A stretch of 64,000 nt of DNA from Paludibacteraceae bacterium (GCA_024401435.1 JAKSLB010000005.1:124001-188000), one strand, 5' to 3'; shown: positions 52,070 to 61,427, numbered from the stretch's first letter. Numbers and translations: made by a program. Notes: a model not told the origin generated them from the letters alone.

Positions 52070-54013
52070 ATGAGTTATCTAAGGTTTGACAAAATGCTTT
52101 TGACTAATCTTGAGCAATCGTTGTCTCGGGAGATGTTGCGCACAAATAAGTCGGGTGCTTATCATTGTACCACTGTGGTAGGATGTAACACTCGAAAATA
52201 CCATGGCCTATTGGTTATTCCCATTAAGGAGATGGATAATGATAATCATGTGCTTTTGTCATCTTTAGATGAAACAGTAGTGCAACATGGTGCTGCTTTT
52301 AACTTAGGTATTCATAAATATGAGGGAGATCATTATTCGCCTAAGGGACATAAGTACATGCGTGAGTTTAATTGTGATGTCGTTCCTTGTGGAATTTACA
52401 GAGTGGGTGGTGTCATATTGTCAAAAGAAAAAGTTTTCATTTCATATGAAAATAGAATTTTAATAAAGTATACGTTGTTAGAAGCAAATTCTCCAACAAT
52501 TCTTCGCTTTAGTCCGTTTTTGGCATTTAGAAATGTGAATGAATTAAGTGTCGAAAATTATCATGCCGATACTTCGTATCATGAGATAGACAATGGTATT
52601 TCAATGTGTATGTATCAAGGTTATCCAACATTGTACATGCAATTTAATAAACCTATGCAGTTTGTGTCTCAACCTATTTGGAATAAAGGAATAGAATATC
52701 CGAAGGAGTTGGAGAGAGGTTACTATTTTAAGGAGGACCTTTTTGTTCCTGGTTATTTTGAGGTCCCTATTAAACGTGGTGAGTCTGTTATTTTTTCTGC
52801 AGGTATTAGTGAATTAAATTCGGAAAAATTGCCACAGATTTATTACGAGGAAGTTTCCAAAAGAACGACAAGAACGAGTTTCTTTAATTGTTTGAAAAAT
52901 TCTGCTCAACAGTTTTTTAATCGGAAAAATCCAGAAGAACTTTATTTGTTGGCTGGTTATCCTTGGTTTAAGTGTCGTGCAAGAGATATGTTTATTTCAC
53001 TTCCAGGTGTGTCATTGGCATTTGACGACTTGTCTGGATTCGAAAAAATCATGACGACAATGATACCGGGAATCCGTAATTTTATGAATGGAAAGTCAAT
53101 AGATAGAGATGTTCAAGGATTGGAAGATCCGGATGTCCTTCTTTGGCTAATTTGGGCTGTTCAGGAATATTCAAAAGTGACATCAAGTGAACAAACATGG
53201 AAGTTGTATGGCGAGTTTTTAAAAGAGGTTGTTGAATTTATTTTAAAACAAAAACATCCGAATTTGTTTGTTCATGAAAATGGTCTTTTATATGTGAATG
53301 GATGGGATAAACCTGTGACATGGATGAATTCGGAATGTGATGGTCATCCAATCACTCCACGCAGTGGTTATGTGGTAGAAATAAATGCGCTATGGTATAA
53401 TGCCCTTCGTTTTGTGTCGGAATTGGCATCTATGAATAGTGATGATTATTTCTCGGAGAGTTTAACGTTTTATGCGGATAAAGTAAAAGAAAATTTTGTT
53501 CCTACGTTTTGGAATGGATTCTATTTGTACGATTTCGTATGCGGAGATTATCGAGAAGTCTCTGTTCGTCCCAATATGTTATGGGCGGTTTCTTTGAAAT
53601 ATTCGCCATTGGAAAACAAACAAAAGAAATCAATTGTAGATATCTCCACAAAAGAATTATTGACCCCGAGAGGATTACGTTCGTTAAGCCCTAAAAGCCA
53701 TAATTATCATGGCACATGTGATGGTTCACAAAGAGATCGTGATTTCGCGGCATTTCAAGGCGCAGTATGGCCTTGGCTGATAGGTACTTACGTGGAAGCT
53801 TATTTAAATGTTTATAAAAATAGTGGATTCTCATTTGCGGAAAGAACACTTATCGGATTTGAAGAGGAAATGTATCTAGGATGCATAGGTACATTGTCTG
53901 AAATGTACGATGGTAATCCTCCGTTTAAGGGTAGAGGTGGTATATCTTATGCCATGAATGTGGCTGAGGTGTTGAGAGTGTTGAAGATATTGAATAATTA
54001 TTACAAAGAATAA
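52070..54013 (+). CDS. Glycogen debranching enzyme (amylo-alpha-1,6-glucosidase family)
   Basis: The 647-residue protein has an N-terminal GDE_N_bis-type beta domain with EMLRTNKSGAYHCTTVVGCNTRKYHGLLVIP (positions 20-50; key residues TRKYHG), and a C-terminal (alpha/alpha)6 catalytic barrel, GH133-like. Catalytic-region motifs are GYPWFKCRARDMFISLPG, VQGLEDPDVLLWLIWAV, TWMNSECDGHPITPRSGYVVE and GTCDGSQRDRDFAAFQGAVW. No signal peptide, so it is cytoplasmic. It should hydrolyse alpha-1,6 branch points of glycogen. It starts a three-gene glucan cluster, 3 bp before the glycosyltransferase gene. Confidence 0.92.
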   Translation: MSYLRFDKMLLTNLEQSLSREMLRTNKSGAYHCTTVVGCNTRKYHGLLVIPIKEMDNDNHVLLSSLDETVVQHGAAFNLGIHKYEGDHYSPKGHKYMREFNCDVVPCGIYRVGGVILSKEKVFISYENRILIKYTLLEANSPTILRFSPFLAFRNVNELSVENYHADTSYHEIDNGISMCMYQGYPTLYMQFNKPMQFVSQPIWNKGIEYPKELERGYYFKEDLFVPGYFEVPIKRGESVIFSAGISELNSEKLPQIYYEEVSKRTTRTSFFNCLKNSAQQFFNRKNPEELYLLAGYPWFKCRARDMFISLPGVSLAFDDLSGFEKIMTTMIPGIRNFMNGKSIDRDVQGLEDPDVLLWLIWAVQEYSKVTSSEQTWKLYGEFLKEVVEFILKQKHPNLFVHENGLLYVNGWDKPVTWMNSECDGHPITPRSGYVVEINALWYNALRFVSELASMNSDDYFSESLTFYADKVKENFVPTFWNGFYLYDFVCGDYREVSVRPNMLWAVSLKYSPLENKQKKSIVDISTKELLTPRGLRSLSPKSHNYHGTCDGSQRDRDFAAFQGAVWPWLIGTYVEAYLNVYKNSGFSFAERTLIGFEEEMYLGCIGTLSEMYDGNPPFKGRGGISYAMNVAEVLRVLKILNNYYKE

Positions 54014-54016
54014 TAT

Positions 54017-55282
54017 ATGAAGGCGTTGATGTTTGGATGGGAATTTCCTCCTCATATTCTTGGAGGGTTGGGTACTGCTAGTTATGGCTTGACTAGAGGC
54101 ATGTCTGTACAAAATGATATGGAGATTGCCTTTATGTTACCTAAACCTTGGGGGGATGAGGACCAAAGTTTCCTAAAAATTATTCCGGCAAATAAAATTC
54201 CTATTTGTTGGCGTGAGCCAGAGGAAAATTATTTGAGACAGGAATTGGCAGGACGCATTTCTACTGATGACTATTATAGGTATCGAGATTGTATTCGTGA
54301 GGATAATAATCATATTGGTGTAAGTGGTATAGGTTCTGTTGAATTTTCTGGTCGCTATCCAGACAATCTACAGGAAGAAATACGCAATTATGATGCTGTT
54401 GCTGGTGTCGTGTGCCGCGCTATGGATTTTGACATCATTCATTCTCATGATTGGTTGACTTATCCTGCTGGTATTCACGCAAAGTATGTGTCTGGAAAAC
54501 CTTTAGTGATCCATGTTCATGCTACAGATTTTGACAGAAGTAGAGGAAATGTTAATCCAACGGTATATAATATCGAAAAAGCTGGTATGGATCATGCCGA
54601 TCATATTATTACTGTAAGTAATTTGACTAGAGAAACAGTCATTAATCGTTATCATATAGATCCTGCCAAGGTGACTACGGTTCATAATGCGGTTGAACCA
54701 TTAAGCTCGGAAATTATGGAGATTGAACCAAGACGTGGCACTAAAGATAAAGTGGTAACTTTCTTGGGTCGTATCACTATGCAAAAAGGACCTGAATATT
54801 TTGTTGAGGCTGCATATAGAGTATTGCAACGTACTAAAAATGTACGATTTGTAATGGCAGGAAGTGGTGATATGATGGAGAAAATGATTCGTCATGCTGC
54901 TTATCGTAATATCTCTGATAGATTCCATTTTACGGGTTTCTTGAAAGGTAAAGAGGTTTACGAGTTGTTAAAATCTAGTGATGTTTATATTATGCCTTCT
55001 GTTTCAGAACCATTTGGAATCTCTCCTTTGGAAGCTATGCAGGTTGGCGTTCCTACTATTATATCCAAACAGTCTGGTTGCGCTGAAATATTATCCAATG
55101 CTATCAAAATCGATTATTGGGATATTGATGCAATGGCAGATGCAATTTATTCTATTATTACATATCCATCTATGTATAATTTCTTGAAAGTTGAGGGGAA
55201 AAAAGAAGTGGATGAAATAAAATGGGAGTATGCTGCACAAAAGGTTAGACAGGTATATAATAAAGTTCTAGGATGGAATTAA
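54017..55282 (+). CDS. GT4-type glycogen/alpha-glucan synthase-like glycosyltransferase
   Basis: The 421-residue GT-B enzyme starts MFGWEFPPHILGGLGTASYGL with the substrate loop KxGG-like GGLG, then FDIIHSHDWLTYPAG, VIHVHATDFDR, VVTFLGRITMQKGPEYFVEA and VSEPFGISPLEAMQVGVPTIISKQSG, with the catalytic Glu pair region (EPFGISPLEA). These are GT4/GT5 features. In Bacteroidota genes of this type are annotated as glycogen synthase, and position between a debranching enzyme and a GH57 amylase supports a role in glycogen synthesis. Donor (UDP- or ADP-glucose) cannot be told. Start at 54017 is 3 bp after the debranching gene. Confidence 0.88.
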   Translation: MKALMFGWEFPPHILGGLGTASYGLTRGMSVQNDMEIAFMLPKPWGDEDQSFLKIIPANKIPICWREPEENYLRQELAGRISTDDYYRYRDCIREDNNHIGVSGIGSVEFSGRYPDNLQEEIRNYDAVAGVVCRAMDFDIIHSHDWLTYPAGIHAKYVSGKPLVIHVHATDFDRSRGNVNPTVYNIEKAGMDHADHIITVSNLTRETVINRYHIDPAKVTTVHNAVEPLSSEIMEIEPRRGTKDKVVTFLGRITMQKGPEYFVEAAYRVLQRTKNVRFVMAGSGDMMEKMIRHAAYRNISDRFHFTGFLKGKEVYELLKSSDVYIMPSVSEPFGISPLEAMQVGVPTIISKQSGCAEILSNAIKIDYWDIDAMADAIYSIITYPSMYNFLKVEGKKEVDEIKWEYAAQKVRQVYNKVLGWN

Positions 55283-55314
55283 TAAATAACATTGAAAAAT
55301 AAATAAAATAATAT

Positions 55315-56727
55315 ATGAAATCAGTTTGTTTCTATTTCCAAATTCACCAACCGTTTCGATTGAAAAGATATCGTTTCTTCGATATTGGAAGCGATCATTA
55401 TTATTATGACGATTACAATAATGAGGAAATTATTACGAGAATTGCTCGAAATTGCTATTTGCCTGCAAATAATACGATCCTTCAAATGATTAAGGATACG
55501 AAAGGAAAATTTAAGGTGGCATATTCTATTTCAGGTATTGCTCTTGAGCAAATGGAATTGTATGCGCCTGAGGTAATAGATTCGTTTAAAGAATTGGCAA
55601 AAACGGGATGTGTTGAGTTTTTGGCAGAAACATATGCTCATTCGTTGTCTTCTCTGTTGGAGGATAATGATGAGTTTGAAAAACAGGTGAAGTCTCATGT
55701 GAAAAAGATACAAAGTTTGTTCGGCTACAAACCAACTATATTCCGTAATACGGAGTTGATTTATTCTGATGATATTGGTGAACGTGTCGCTAATATGGGC
55801 TTTAAGGCTATGATAACAGAGGGTGCTAAACATGTTTTGGGTTGGAAAAGTCCTAATTATGTTTATTGTTGCGCCAATAACCCTCGTTTAAAACTCCTAT
55901 TGAAGAATTACAAATTGAGTGATGATGTCACATTCCGTTTTTCTGATTGGAGTTGGAACCAATATCCTCTTACCGCTGATAAATTTATGAATTGGATTAA
56001 GGAAACACCAGAGTCGGAGGATGTGGTTAACCTGTTTATGAATTATGAAACTTTTGGAGAAATGCAAAGTGCAGGTACTGGTATCTTTGAATTTTTGAAG
56101 GCTCTTCCGTATTTTGCAGATCAAATGGATATCGATTTCCAAACACCTTCAATGGTTATTGAAAAAAGAAAACCAATAGATCAAATTCATGCTCCATATC
56201 CAATGTCATGGGCAGATGAAGAACGCGATTTGTCTGCTTGGTTAGGTAATGAATTGCAACGTTCTGCTTTCGATAAGTTAAATGCTATAGGTGAACGTGT
56301 TCGCTTGTCTAATGATAGAAGATTATTACAGGATTGGTTCTATCTACAATCTAGTGATCATTTCTATTATATGTCGACTAAGTACTTCTCTGATGGTGCT
56401 GTCCATAGCCATTTTAGTCCGTATGACACTCCTTATGAGGCGTTTATGAACTATATGAATGTCCTTAGTGATTTTATAGAGCGTGTTAATTCTTTCTTCC
56501 CAGAAGGTGTCGATAATGAAGAACTGAATTCTCTTTTACAGACAATTGAAGCACAAGGTAAAATCATCGCAGAATTGGAGGCAAAAAATAGTAAAGCGTC
56601 GGAAAAAGAACAGAAACCAGTTGAAAAAAAGAAATCCACACCTACAGCTGCTTCGAAATCTAAGAAAACTGTAACGAAGACTTCTTCCAAAACTGATAAA
56701 TTGAATAATGATAGGTTGAAGGCTTAG
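55315..56727 (+). CDS. GH57-family alpha-amylase/glucanotransferase
   Basis: The 470-residue protein has no signal peptide and shows the GH57 layout: YFQIHQPFRLKRYRFF (about 7-22), GCVEFLAETYAHSLSSL, KPTIFRNTELIYSDDIGE with the likely nucleophile Glu, and MNYETFGEMQSAGTGIFEFL (about 243-262), with candidate acid Asp/Glu in the FGEMQ area. It probably acts on intracellular glycogen as an alpha-amylase or glucanotransferase. The last ~45 residues are a Lys/Ser/Thr/Ala-rich tail (KKKSTPTAASKSKKTVTKTS), disordered and basic, outside the enzyme fold. It is 32 bp after the GT4 gene and ends the cluster before a terminator. Confidence 0.92.
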   Translation: MKSVCFYFQIHQPFRLKRYRFFDIGSDHYYYDDYNNEEIITRIARNCYLPANNTILQMIKDTKGKFKVAYSISGIALEQMELYAPEVIDSFKELAKTGCVEFLAETYAHSLSSLLEDNDEFEKQVKSHVKKIQSLFGYKPTIFRNTELIYSDDIGERVANMGFKAMITEGAKHVLGWKSPNYVYCCANNPRLKLLLKNYKLSDDVTFRFSDWSWNQYPLTADKFMNWIKETPESEDVVNLFMNYETFGEMQSAGTGIFEFLKALPYFADQMDIDFQTPSMVIEKRKPIDQIHAPYPMSWADEERDLSAWLGNELQRSAFDKLNAIGERVRLSNDRRLLQDWFYLQSSDHFYYMSTKYFSDGAVHSHFSPYDTPYEAFMNYMNVLSDFIERVNSFFPEGVDNEELNSLLQTIEAQGKIIAELEAKNSKASEKEQKPVEKKKSTPTAASKSKKTVTKTSSKTDKLNNDRLKA

Positions 56728-56750
56728 AAAAATATATTTTTATATTGAGC

Positions 56751-56788
56751 AAAAGAGTGTGTCGTATTGATATACTCTTTTCTTTTTA
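56751..56788 (+). terminator. Intrinsic terminator after the glycogen cluster
   Basis: AAAAGAGT pairs with ACTCTTTT with a 15-nt loop; TCTTTTTAT follows. A-rich left arm may make it weakly bidirectional. Confidence 0.75.
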
Positions 56789-57079
56789 TCATATGTCAAT
56801 ATCTATTTTATTGGTATGGTGGAGGAAAAATAAGGATTTTTTTAGTAATTTTGCAACACTTTTTAAGAAGAGTATTCTTAATCGCTATGTGTTGATTATG
56901 AGAATGTTGCTAATTGTTGGGTTAACTTAAAAAACAGACTGTGTTTATAATGTGAACTTGCCTTTCCCCAAAAAACAAATGGCAACAAATTGAATATGAT
57001 CTAGATGGATAGAACTCTTTTTGAATTTATTAATGAGGATTGATTGAATCCTCTTCATTACAATATAATAAGGTTACAA
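56789..57079. other. Intergenic region upstream of pagL-like gene
   Basis: The gap from the GH57 stop to the pagL-like ATG is about 350 bp. Apart from the terminator at its left end and a -7 box at 56846-56853 it holds AT-rich sequence. An open frame at 56745-56930 has no homology I recognise and overlaps the terminator and promoter, so I do not call it a gene. Confidence 0.5.
56846..56853 (+). promoter_or_regulatory. -7 promoter box (TAATTTTG)
   Basis: TAATTTTGCAA fits TAnnTTTG; the nearest downstream gene is the pagL-like deacylase about 230 bp away, so a long leader would result. No good -33 element. Confidence 0.35.
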
Positions 57080-58336
57080 ATGAATTTTTTAAAAACTCTC
57101 TTCCCGAAATTTCTTTTCTTTTTCTCTTGTTCTTTTTTTTCATTGTCCGTTTTTGCTGAGCAAGATTCTATTTCTCGTCCGATGATTTGGAATCTTCGTG
57201 GTGATCGTGGTTTTGTGCTTTCAACTAATGACCTGGTGAAAGGTGGGCACTATAATCCAGATCCATTAAATCAAGGGTGGACATATAATAAAGAGAATGA
57301 GGTGAAAAATTATACTTCTATTGGTTTGCAATATGAATGGGGTTTGAAAAAAAATGATTGGAGACGAGAAGCTTATCGCAATCCTTATTTTGGTGTGGGT
57401 TTTCATGTGGCTGATTTTAATGATGAACGTCTAGGAAATCCTTTTTCTCTCTATTTTATATATGGTTCGGAGTTCTTTAAATTCACCAAATGGTTGTCAT
57501 GGAATGGAGAACTGAATTTGGGGTATTCTTCTAATTGGAATCACTATGATAAGTTCACTAATCAGGATAATGTGGCTATTGGTGGAAGTAATAATATTCA
57601 TGTCTGTTTGGCTACCTATTTACGCTTCCTGTTGACCGATCATTGGGATCTCCGTTTGGGTGCTAATTTCACTCACTATTCGAATGGAGCATTGAAGATG
57701 CCTAATAGGGGAATGAATATGATTAATCCATTCCTCTCTGTTGGATATAGAATCAATGAGGAACGTAATAATCTCCCTCGTACATTCAAAGCTCCTCGTC
57801 TTCCTTATAGAATTGATCATGATTTTATTTTGACAACATCTTGCCGTCAAATCTATTTTGATACGGATAAAACGTATTTGAAAACACAATATGTTGATCA
57901 TTTGTTTCATGTCTATGCCTTTAGTTATGCTCCTATGTTCACAAGAAGCTACAAATATAAGTTTGGACCAAGTTTGGATTTTAAATATGATGAGAGTATA
58001 GGTGCTCATGCTGATTATGTGTATAACGAATATGATGAATATTTTTATAATAGAGTCTGGTTGGGTGAACGTAAAAATAGATTCTCTATGGGAGTCTCTT
58101 TGAAGGGAGAGGTCGTTTTGCCATATGTTTCTGTCTTTGCTAATATCGGTTATGAATTTTGGCACAAAGATGAAAAAACACCTCGTGTATATGAACAAGT
58201 GGGTGTTAAAATACAACCATATGGAAACTTCTTTGGTGTAATGGGCGTAAGAGCTGTTTACTTTACGAAAGCTCAATATATAACATGGAGTGTTGGTTAT
58301 ACTTTAAAAGGTAAAAATTTACAAAAAGAAGAATAG
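57080..58336 (+). CDS. Acyloxyacyl hydrolase / PagL-like lipid A deacylase
   Basis: I use the ATG at 57080, which gives signal peptide MNFLKTLFPKFLFFFSCSFF...VFA; an upstream TTG (57044) would add residues without a signal. The ~418-residue protein has the PagL-type catalytic signature FTHYSNGALKMPNRGMN, with His and Ser of the HxSN motif in a barrel strand (about residue 212). Other strands include NPYFGVGFHVADF, SWNGELNLGYSS and NPFLSVGYRI. PagL enzymes sit in the outer membrane and remove the 3-O acyl chain from lipid A, lowering endotoxin activity. It is longer than proteobacterial PagL (about 170-185 residues), with an extra C-terminal barrel part (about 245-418). No operon partner is visible. 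Confidence 0.83.
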   Translation: MNFLKTLFPKFLFFFSCSFFSLSVFAEQDSISRPMIWNLRGDRGFVLSTNDLVKGGHYNPDPLNQGWTYNKENEVKNYTSIGLQYEWGLKKNDWRREAYRNPYFGVGFHVADFNDERLGNPFSLYFIYGSEFFKFTKWLSWNGELNLGYSSNWNHYDKFTNQDNVAIGGSNNIHVCLATYLRFLLTDHWDLRLGANFTHYSNGALKMPNRGMNMINPFLSVGYRINEERNNLPRTFKAPRLPYRIDHDFILTTSCRQIYFDTDKTYLKTQYVDHLFHVYAFSYAPMFTRSYKYKFGPSLDFKYDESIGAHADYVYNEYDEYFYNRVWLGERKNRFSMGVSLKGEVVLPYVSVFANIGYEFWHKDEKTPRVYEQVGVKIQPYGNFFGVMGVRAVYFTKAQYITWSVGYTLKGKNLQKEE

Positions 58337-58403
58337 GAAAATTAAAAAAATATTAAAAAAACAAATATTTTTTGTTTTTTTCTTGTTTTTGACAAAACTT
58401 GTA

Positions 58404-58411
58404 TACATTTG
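58404..58411 (+). promoter_or_regulatory. -7 promoter box (TACATTTG) with -33 TTG
   Basis: TACATTTG fits TAnnTTTG and a TTG lies at 58383-58385, an 18-bp spacing within the Bacteroidota range. It sits about 70 bp before the 28-residue microprotein gene. Confidence 0.5.
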
Positions 58412-58482
58412 TGGTTAATTGATTGAAAGTTAGACTACTGAAGACCGTAAGTATAAATTAACCTAATAAATGTAAAATTAAT

Positions 58483-58569
58483 ATGAGCGTATTTATTTTT
58501 TTGTTTTTCTTTTATTGGATCATCTTAGGAATTTCGATTTATAAAGCTAAGATTGTTGATGAGGAATAA
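58483..58569 (+). CDS. 28-residue membrane microprotein (predicted)
   Basis: ATG at 58483 opens a 28-codon frame ending TAA at 58567-58569. The product has a hydrophobic helix rich in Phe (VFIFLFFFYWIILGISIY) and a short charged tail (KAKIVDEE), so it would be a single-span membrane peptide with a charged end. It is preceded by a good promoter box and followed about 135 bp later by the His/Cys-rich gene. There is no homology I can name; coding status rests on start, stop and composition only. Confidence 0.45.
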   Translation: MSVFIFLFFFYWIILGISIYKAKIVDEE

Positions 58570-58703
58570 TCTTTGTTGGATAAACCATCTTCTTTGTTGT
58601 CCGATTTAGTGTGTTCCCAATATTATTGAATAATATTTAAGTGTTTTTTTTCGTTCTTTTCTTCGCATAGAAACTTGTAATTTAAAATAACAATTAATAT
58701 TCT

Positions 58704-59039
58704 TTGATAAAGAAGCAAATACATAGAACATTTGTCGCATCATTGCTGTTGTTTGTCCTTGTACAAATTCTTTTTGCAAAGGCATATCATACTCATGACT
58801 CGCTTCGTGTCTCACATCATTATGTGGCTGATTCTGTGGTCGATGAAGATGACGATGAATGTCCTATTTGTATTTTTACTTTGATGCCATGTGATGAACT
58901 TGCATCAGATTTTATCTTCCTTCACAATTATATTGCTAATGTATATGTTGAATCTTATGTAAATCATTATTTCCGTTCGTTTGGTAATTCTCTATTATTA
59001 CGTGCACCACCTGTTTTGACGATAGGAGACTTCTGTTAA
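58704..59039 (+). CDS. Small His/Cys-rich exported protein next to a TonB receptor
   Basis: The frame starts at TTG 58704 (an in-frame stop lies just upstream and no ATG comes before the signal segment). The 111-residue protein has an N-terminal hydrophobic signal (FVASLLLFVLVQILFAKA), then a His-rich stretch HTHDSLRVSHHY, an acidic run (VVDEDDDE) and CPICIFTLMPC, with further Cys at the end. The His/Cys layout suggests metal binding, resembling the CPxC of DUF2946-like proteins, but the match is loose. It is 240 bp before a TonB receptor gene and may help capture or signal the same cargo. Confidence 0.6.
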   Translation: MIKKQIHRTFVASLLLFVLVQILFAKAYHTHDSLRVSHHYVADSVVDEDDDECPICIFTLMPCDELASDFIFLHNYIANVYVESYVNHYFRSFGNSLLLRAPPVLTIGDFC

Positions 59040-59278
59040 TCCCTTTGATATTAAATAGTTTTCAGGGAAATGTTACTTGTGATTTTCCCCTTTGTCGAGT
59101 TTTTGTTGCTTTTAGTGAACATGCAATGTTTGTGTTGTGTCTAAAAATCAACAAACAGTCTGACAAAATTTATAATTCACTATAGGGCAATTTATAGAAA
59201 TCACCTATATGGTTAGTTTTTTTTGATAGGAAACATTCCTCATCTATTATTTCTTAACACGTAATATAATAAGGTTTT

Positions 59279-61372
59279 ATGAATATTTATAAGTGCGCCA
59301 TTTTGTGTGTGGCGTTAAATGTTGTGTCTGTATGTATGGCACAATCGGATACTGTCTATTTGCGTAATGAAAATTTCGATGATGTTGAACTGGATGAAGT
59401 TGTAGTTACATCTAATCGAGAAGAAACAAAAAAACATTTAGCACCTTCTGTCGTTCAAGTATTGAATAGCAGAAAGTTGGAGCTCACTCGTTCTTGTGTT
59501 GTGGCTGATGCTTTGCCTTTTCAGGCTGGCGTTCGTGTGGAGGATGATTGCCAAAATTGTGGTTATAAACAAGCTCGTATTAATGGATTGGATGGACATT
59601 ATTCTCAGATTTTGATAAATTCACATCCTATGTTTTCTGCTGTCAGTAATTTGTATGGCTTGGAACAGATACCGGCTAATATGATTGGAAGGGTAGAAGT
59701 GATGCGTGGTGGTGGGTCTGCTTTGTATGGTGCTTCTGCTGTTGGCGGTACAATTAATATTATTACAAAAGAACCTGAACGAAATAGTGCGGATGTTTCT
59801 CATACATTTTCTGCTTTAGGAAATTCGTCTTTTGACAATAATACGACATTGAATGCATCTGTTTTGGCACCAGATCAAAAAGCAGGTATATCTATTTTTG
59901 CTCAAAATCGTATCCGTCAAGGTTATTCTTATTATGATGATGGTTATACAACTTTACCTCAGTTGAAAACACAATCTGTTGGAACTAACCTATATTTTAA
60001 AACGTCATCTTATTCAAAACTATCTTTTGATTATTATTTGTTGAAGGACGATCGTAGGGGTGGTAATGATTTTGATTCTATTCCTGAAAAATCAAATATC
60101 GCAGAGATTGCACAACATACGATTCATAATGGAACTGCTAATTATTATTGGAGTTCACAAAATGGGAAGTATTATTTTAATCTGTATTCTGGTATCGCTT
60201 ATGTTAATAGAAATAGTTATACTGGTGGATATGGAACCGATGAAGATCCTGATTTAAATGCAGATAGATATTATAGCAAAACAAACGATTTGACATGGGC
60301 GCTGGGTGGTTTGTACCGTTATAAAATGGATACTTGTTGGTTCTTGCCTGCAGATTTGACTGTTGGTGGTGAATATACAGGAGACCATATTGATGATTAT
60401 GCAATTGGTTTTGATACTCGAGAAAAACAACGCACAGGTATTGGAAGTCTATATGCTCAGAATGAGTGGAAGAATCATCGTTGGGGATTTTTGTTAGGAT
60501 TGCGTATGGATAAACATAATTTGATTGACCATCCTATTTTCTCACCTCGTGTGAATTTGCGTTATAGTCCTAATGAAAAGTGGTCTTTCCGTGCGACCTA
60601 TTCGGATGGATTCCGTGCTCCACAGATTTTCGATGAGGATTTGCACATAGAGATGGCTGCTGGTAATCGATTCAAAGTATATTTGGCGGATGATTTGAAG
60701 GAAGAACGAAGTCATAGTTATACGATTTCCTCTGATTTAAATACTTCTTTTGGTAAGACTCGTTTCGAATGGATGATGGAAGGTTTCTTGACAGATTTGA
60801 ATGACATATTTGCGGAACGAGAAACAGGAATCATAGACGAACAGGGGAATGAGAAAATAGAAAGATATAATGGTAGTGGTGCTAAAGTTATGGGTGTTAC
60901 AACGGAACTTAGAACGCTTTTCCCTAAATATGTGACGATGGAATTGAGCTTTACTGCTCAGAAAAGTGAGTACGATGAATTGGAACATTGGAGTGATGAG
61001 GCTCCTGATGTGAAAAGAATGTTCCGTTCTCCTAACTTGTATGGTTATATGGATGTGGATGTTACACCTGTCAAAAATTTCACGATTGGTCTTTCTGGAA
61101 CATATACGGGTAGTATGTTGGTTCAGCATTTGGCTGGTTCTGGAACAGATGTGGATGTGGCGGTTGAAACTCCTAATTTTTGGGATTTTAATGTGAAACT
61201 AAATTATTCGTTCTTAATTCAATGCGTGAAGGTTGACGTTTCGACTGGTGTGAAAAATCTATTCAATTCATTTCAAAAAGATTTGGATAGAGGAGCTGAG
61301 CGTGATGGCGCTTATATTTATGGTCCATCTTTGCCACGTAACTTTTTTGCAGGTCTTTCAATTCACTTATAG
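59279..61372 (+). CDS. TonB-dependent outer-membrane receptor
   Basis: The 697-residue protein has a signal peptide (cut after CMA). A TonB-box-like acidic start (VELDEVVVTSNREETKKH) leads into the plug (about 45-165): QVLNSRKLELTRSCVVADAL, VRVEDDCQNCGYKQARINGL, SQILINSHPMFS, PANMIGRVEVMRGGGSALYG and GGTINIITKEP. A 22-strand barrel follows, ending LPRNFFAGLSIHL. The CQNCGY element in the plug is shared by a Bacteroidota group of receptors near BtuB/FecA-like proteins; the ligand (metal chelate, haem or corrinoid) cannot be told. The nearby His/Cys-rich protein favours a metal-containing ligand, by inference. Confidence 0.9.
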   Translation: MNIYKCAILCVALNVVSVCMAQSDTVYLRNENFDDVELDEVVVTSNREETKKHLAPSVVQVLNSRKLELTRSCVVADALPFQAGVRVEDDCQNCGYKQARINGLDGHYSQILINSHPMFSAVSNLYGLEQIPANMIGRVEVMRGGGSALYGASAVGGTINIITKEPERNSADVSHTFSALGNSSFDNNTTLNASVLAPDQKAGISIFAQNRIRQGYSYYDDGYTTLPQLKTQSVGTNLYFKTSSYSKLSFDYYLLKDDRRGGNDFDSIPEKSNIAEIAQHTIHNGTANYYWSSQNGKYYFNLYSGIAYVNRNSYTGGYGTDEDPDLNADRYYSKTNDLTWALGGLYRYKMDTCWFLPADLTVGGEYTGDHIDDYAIGFDTREKQRTGIGSLYAQNEWKNHRWGFLLGLRMDKHNLIDHPIFSPRVNLRYSPNEKWSFRATYSDGFRAPQIFDEDLHIEMAAGNRFKVYLADDLKEERSHSYTISSDLNTSFGKTRFEWMMEGFLTDLNDIFAERETGIIDEQGNEKIERYNGSGAKVMGVTTELRTLFPKYVTMELSFTAQKSEYDELEHWSDEAPDVKRMFRSPNLYGYMDVDVTPVKNFTIGLSGTYTGSMLVQHLAGSGTDVDVAVETPNFWDFNVKLNYSFLIQCVKVDVSTGVKNLFNSFQKDLDRGAERDGAYIYGPSLPRNFFAGLSIHL

Positions 61373-61427
61373 AAATCATCAATGAAAATTTTTTGATGGA
61401 AAATTTTTATGAGAGAAAAAAATGCCC

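Noticed and set aside
56745-56930. 61-codon open frame after the GH57 gene
   Set aside because: It overlaps the terminator stem and a promoter box, starts at a weak site and shows no recognisable features.
59065-59089. Terminator after the His/Cys-rich gene
   Set aside because: GGGAAA/TTTCCC gives only a 6-bp stem with a 13-nt loop and no T-run, too weak to call.
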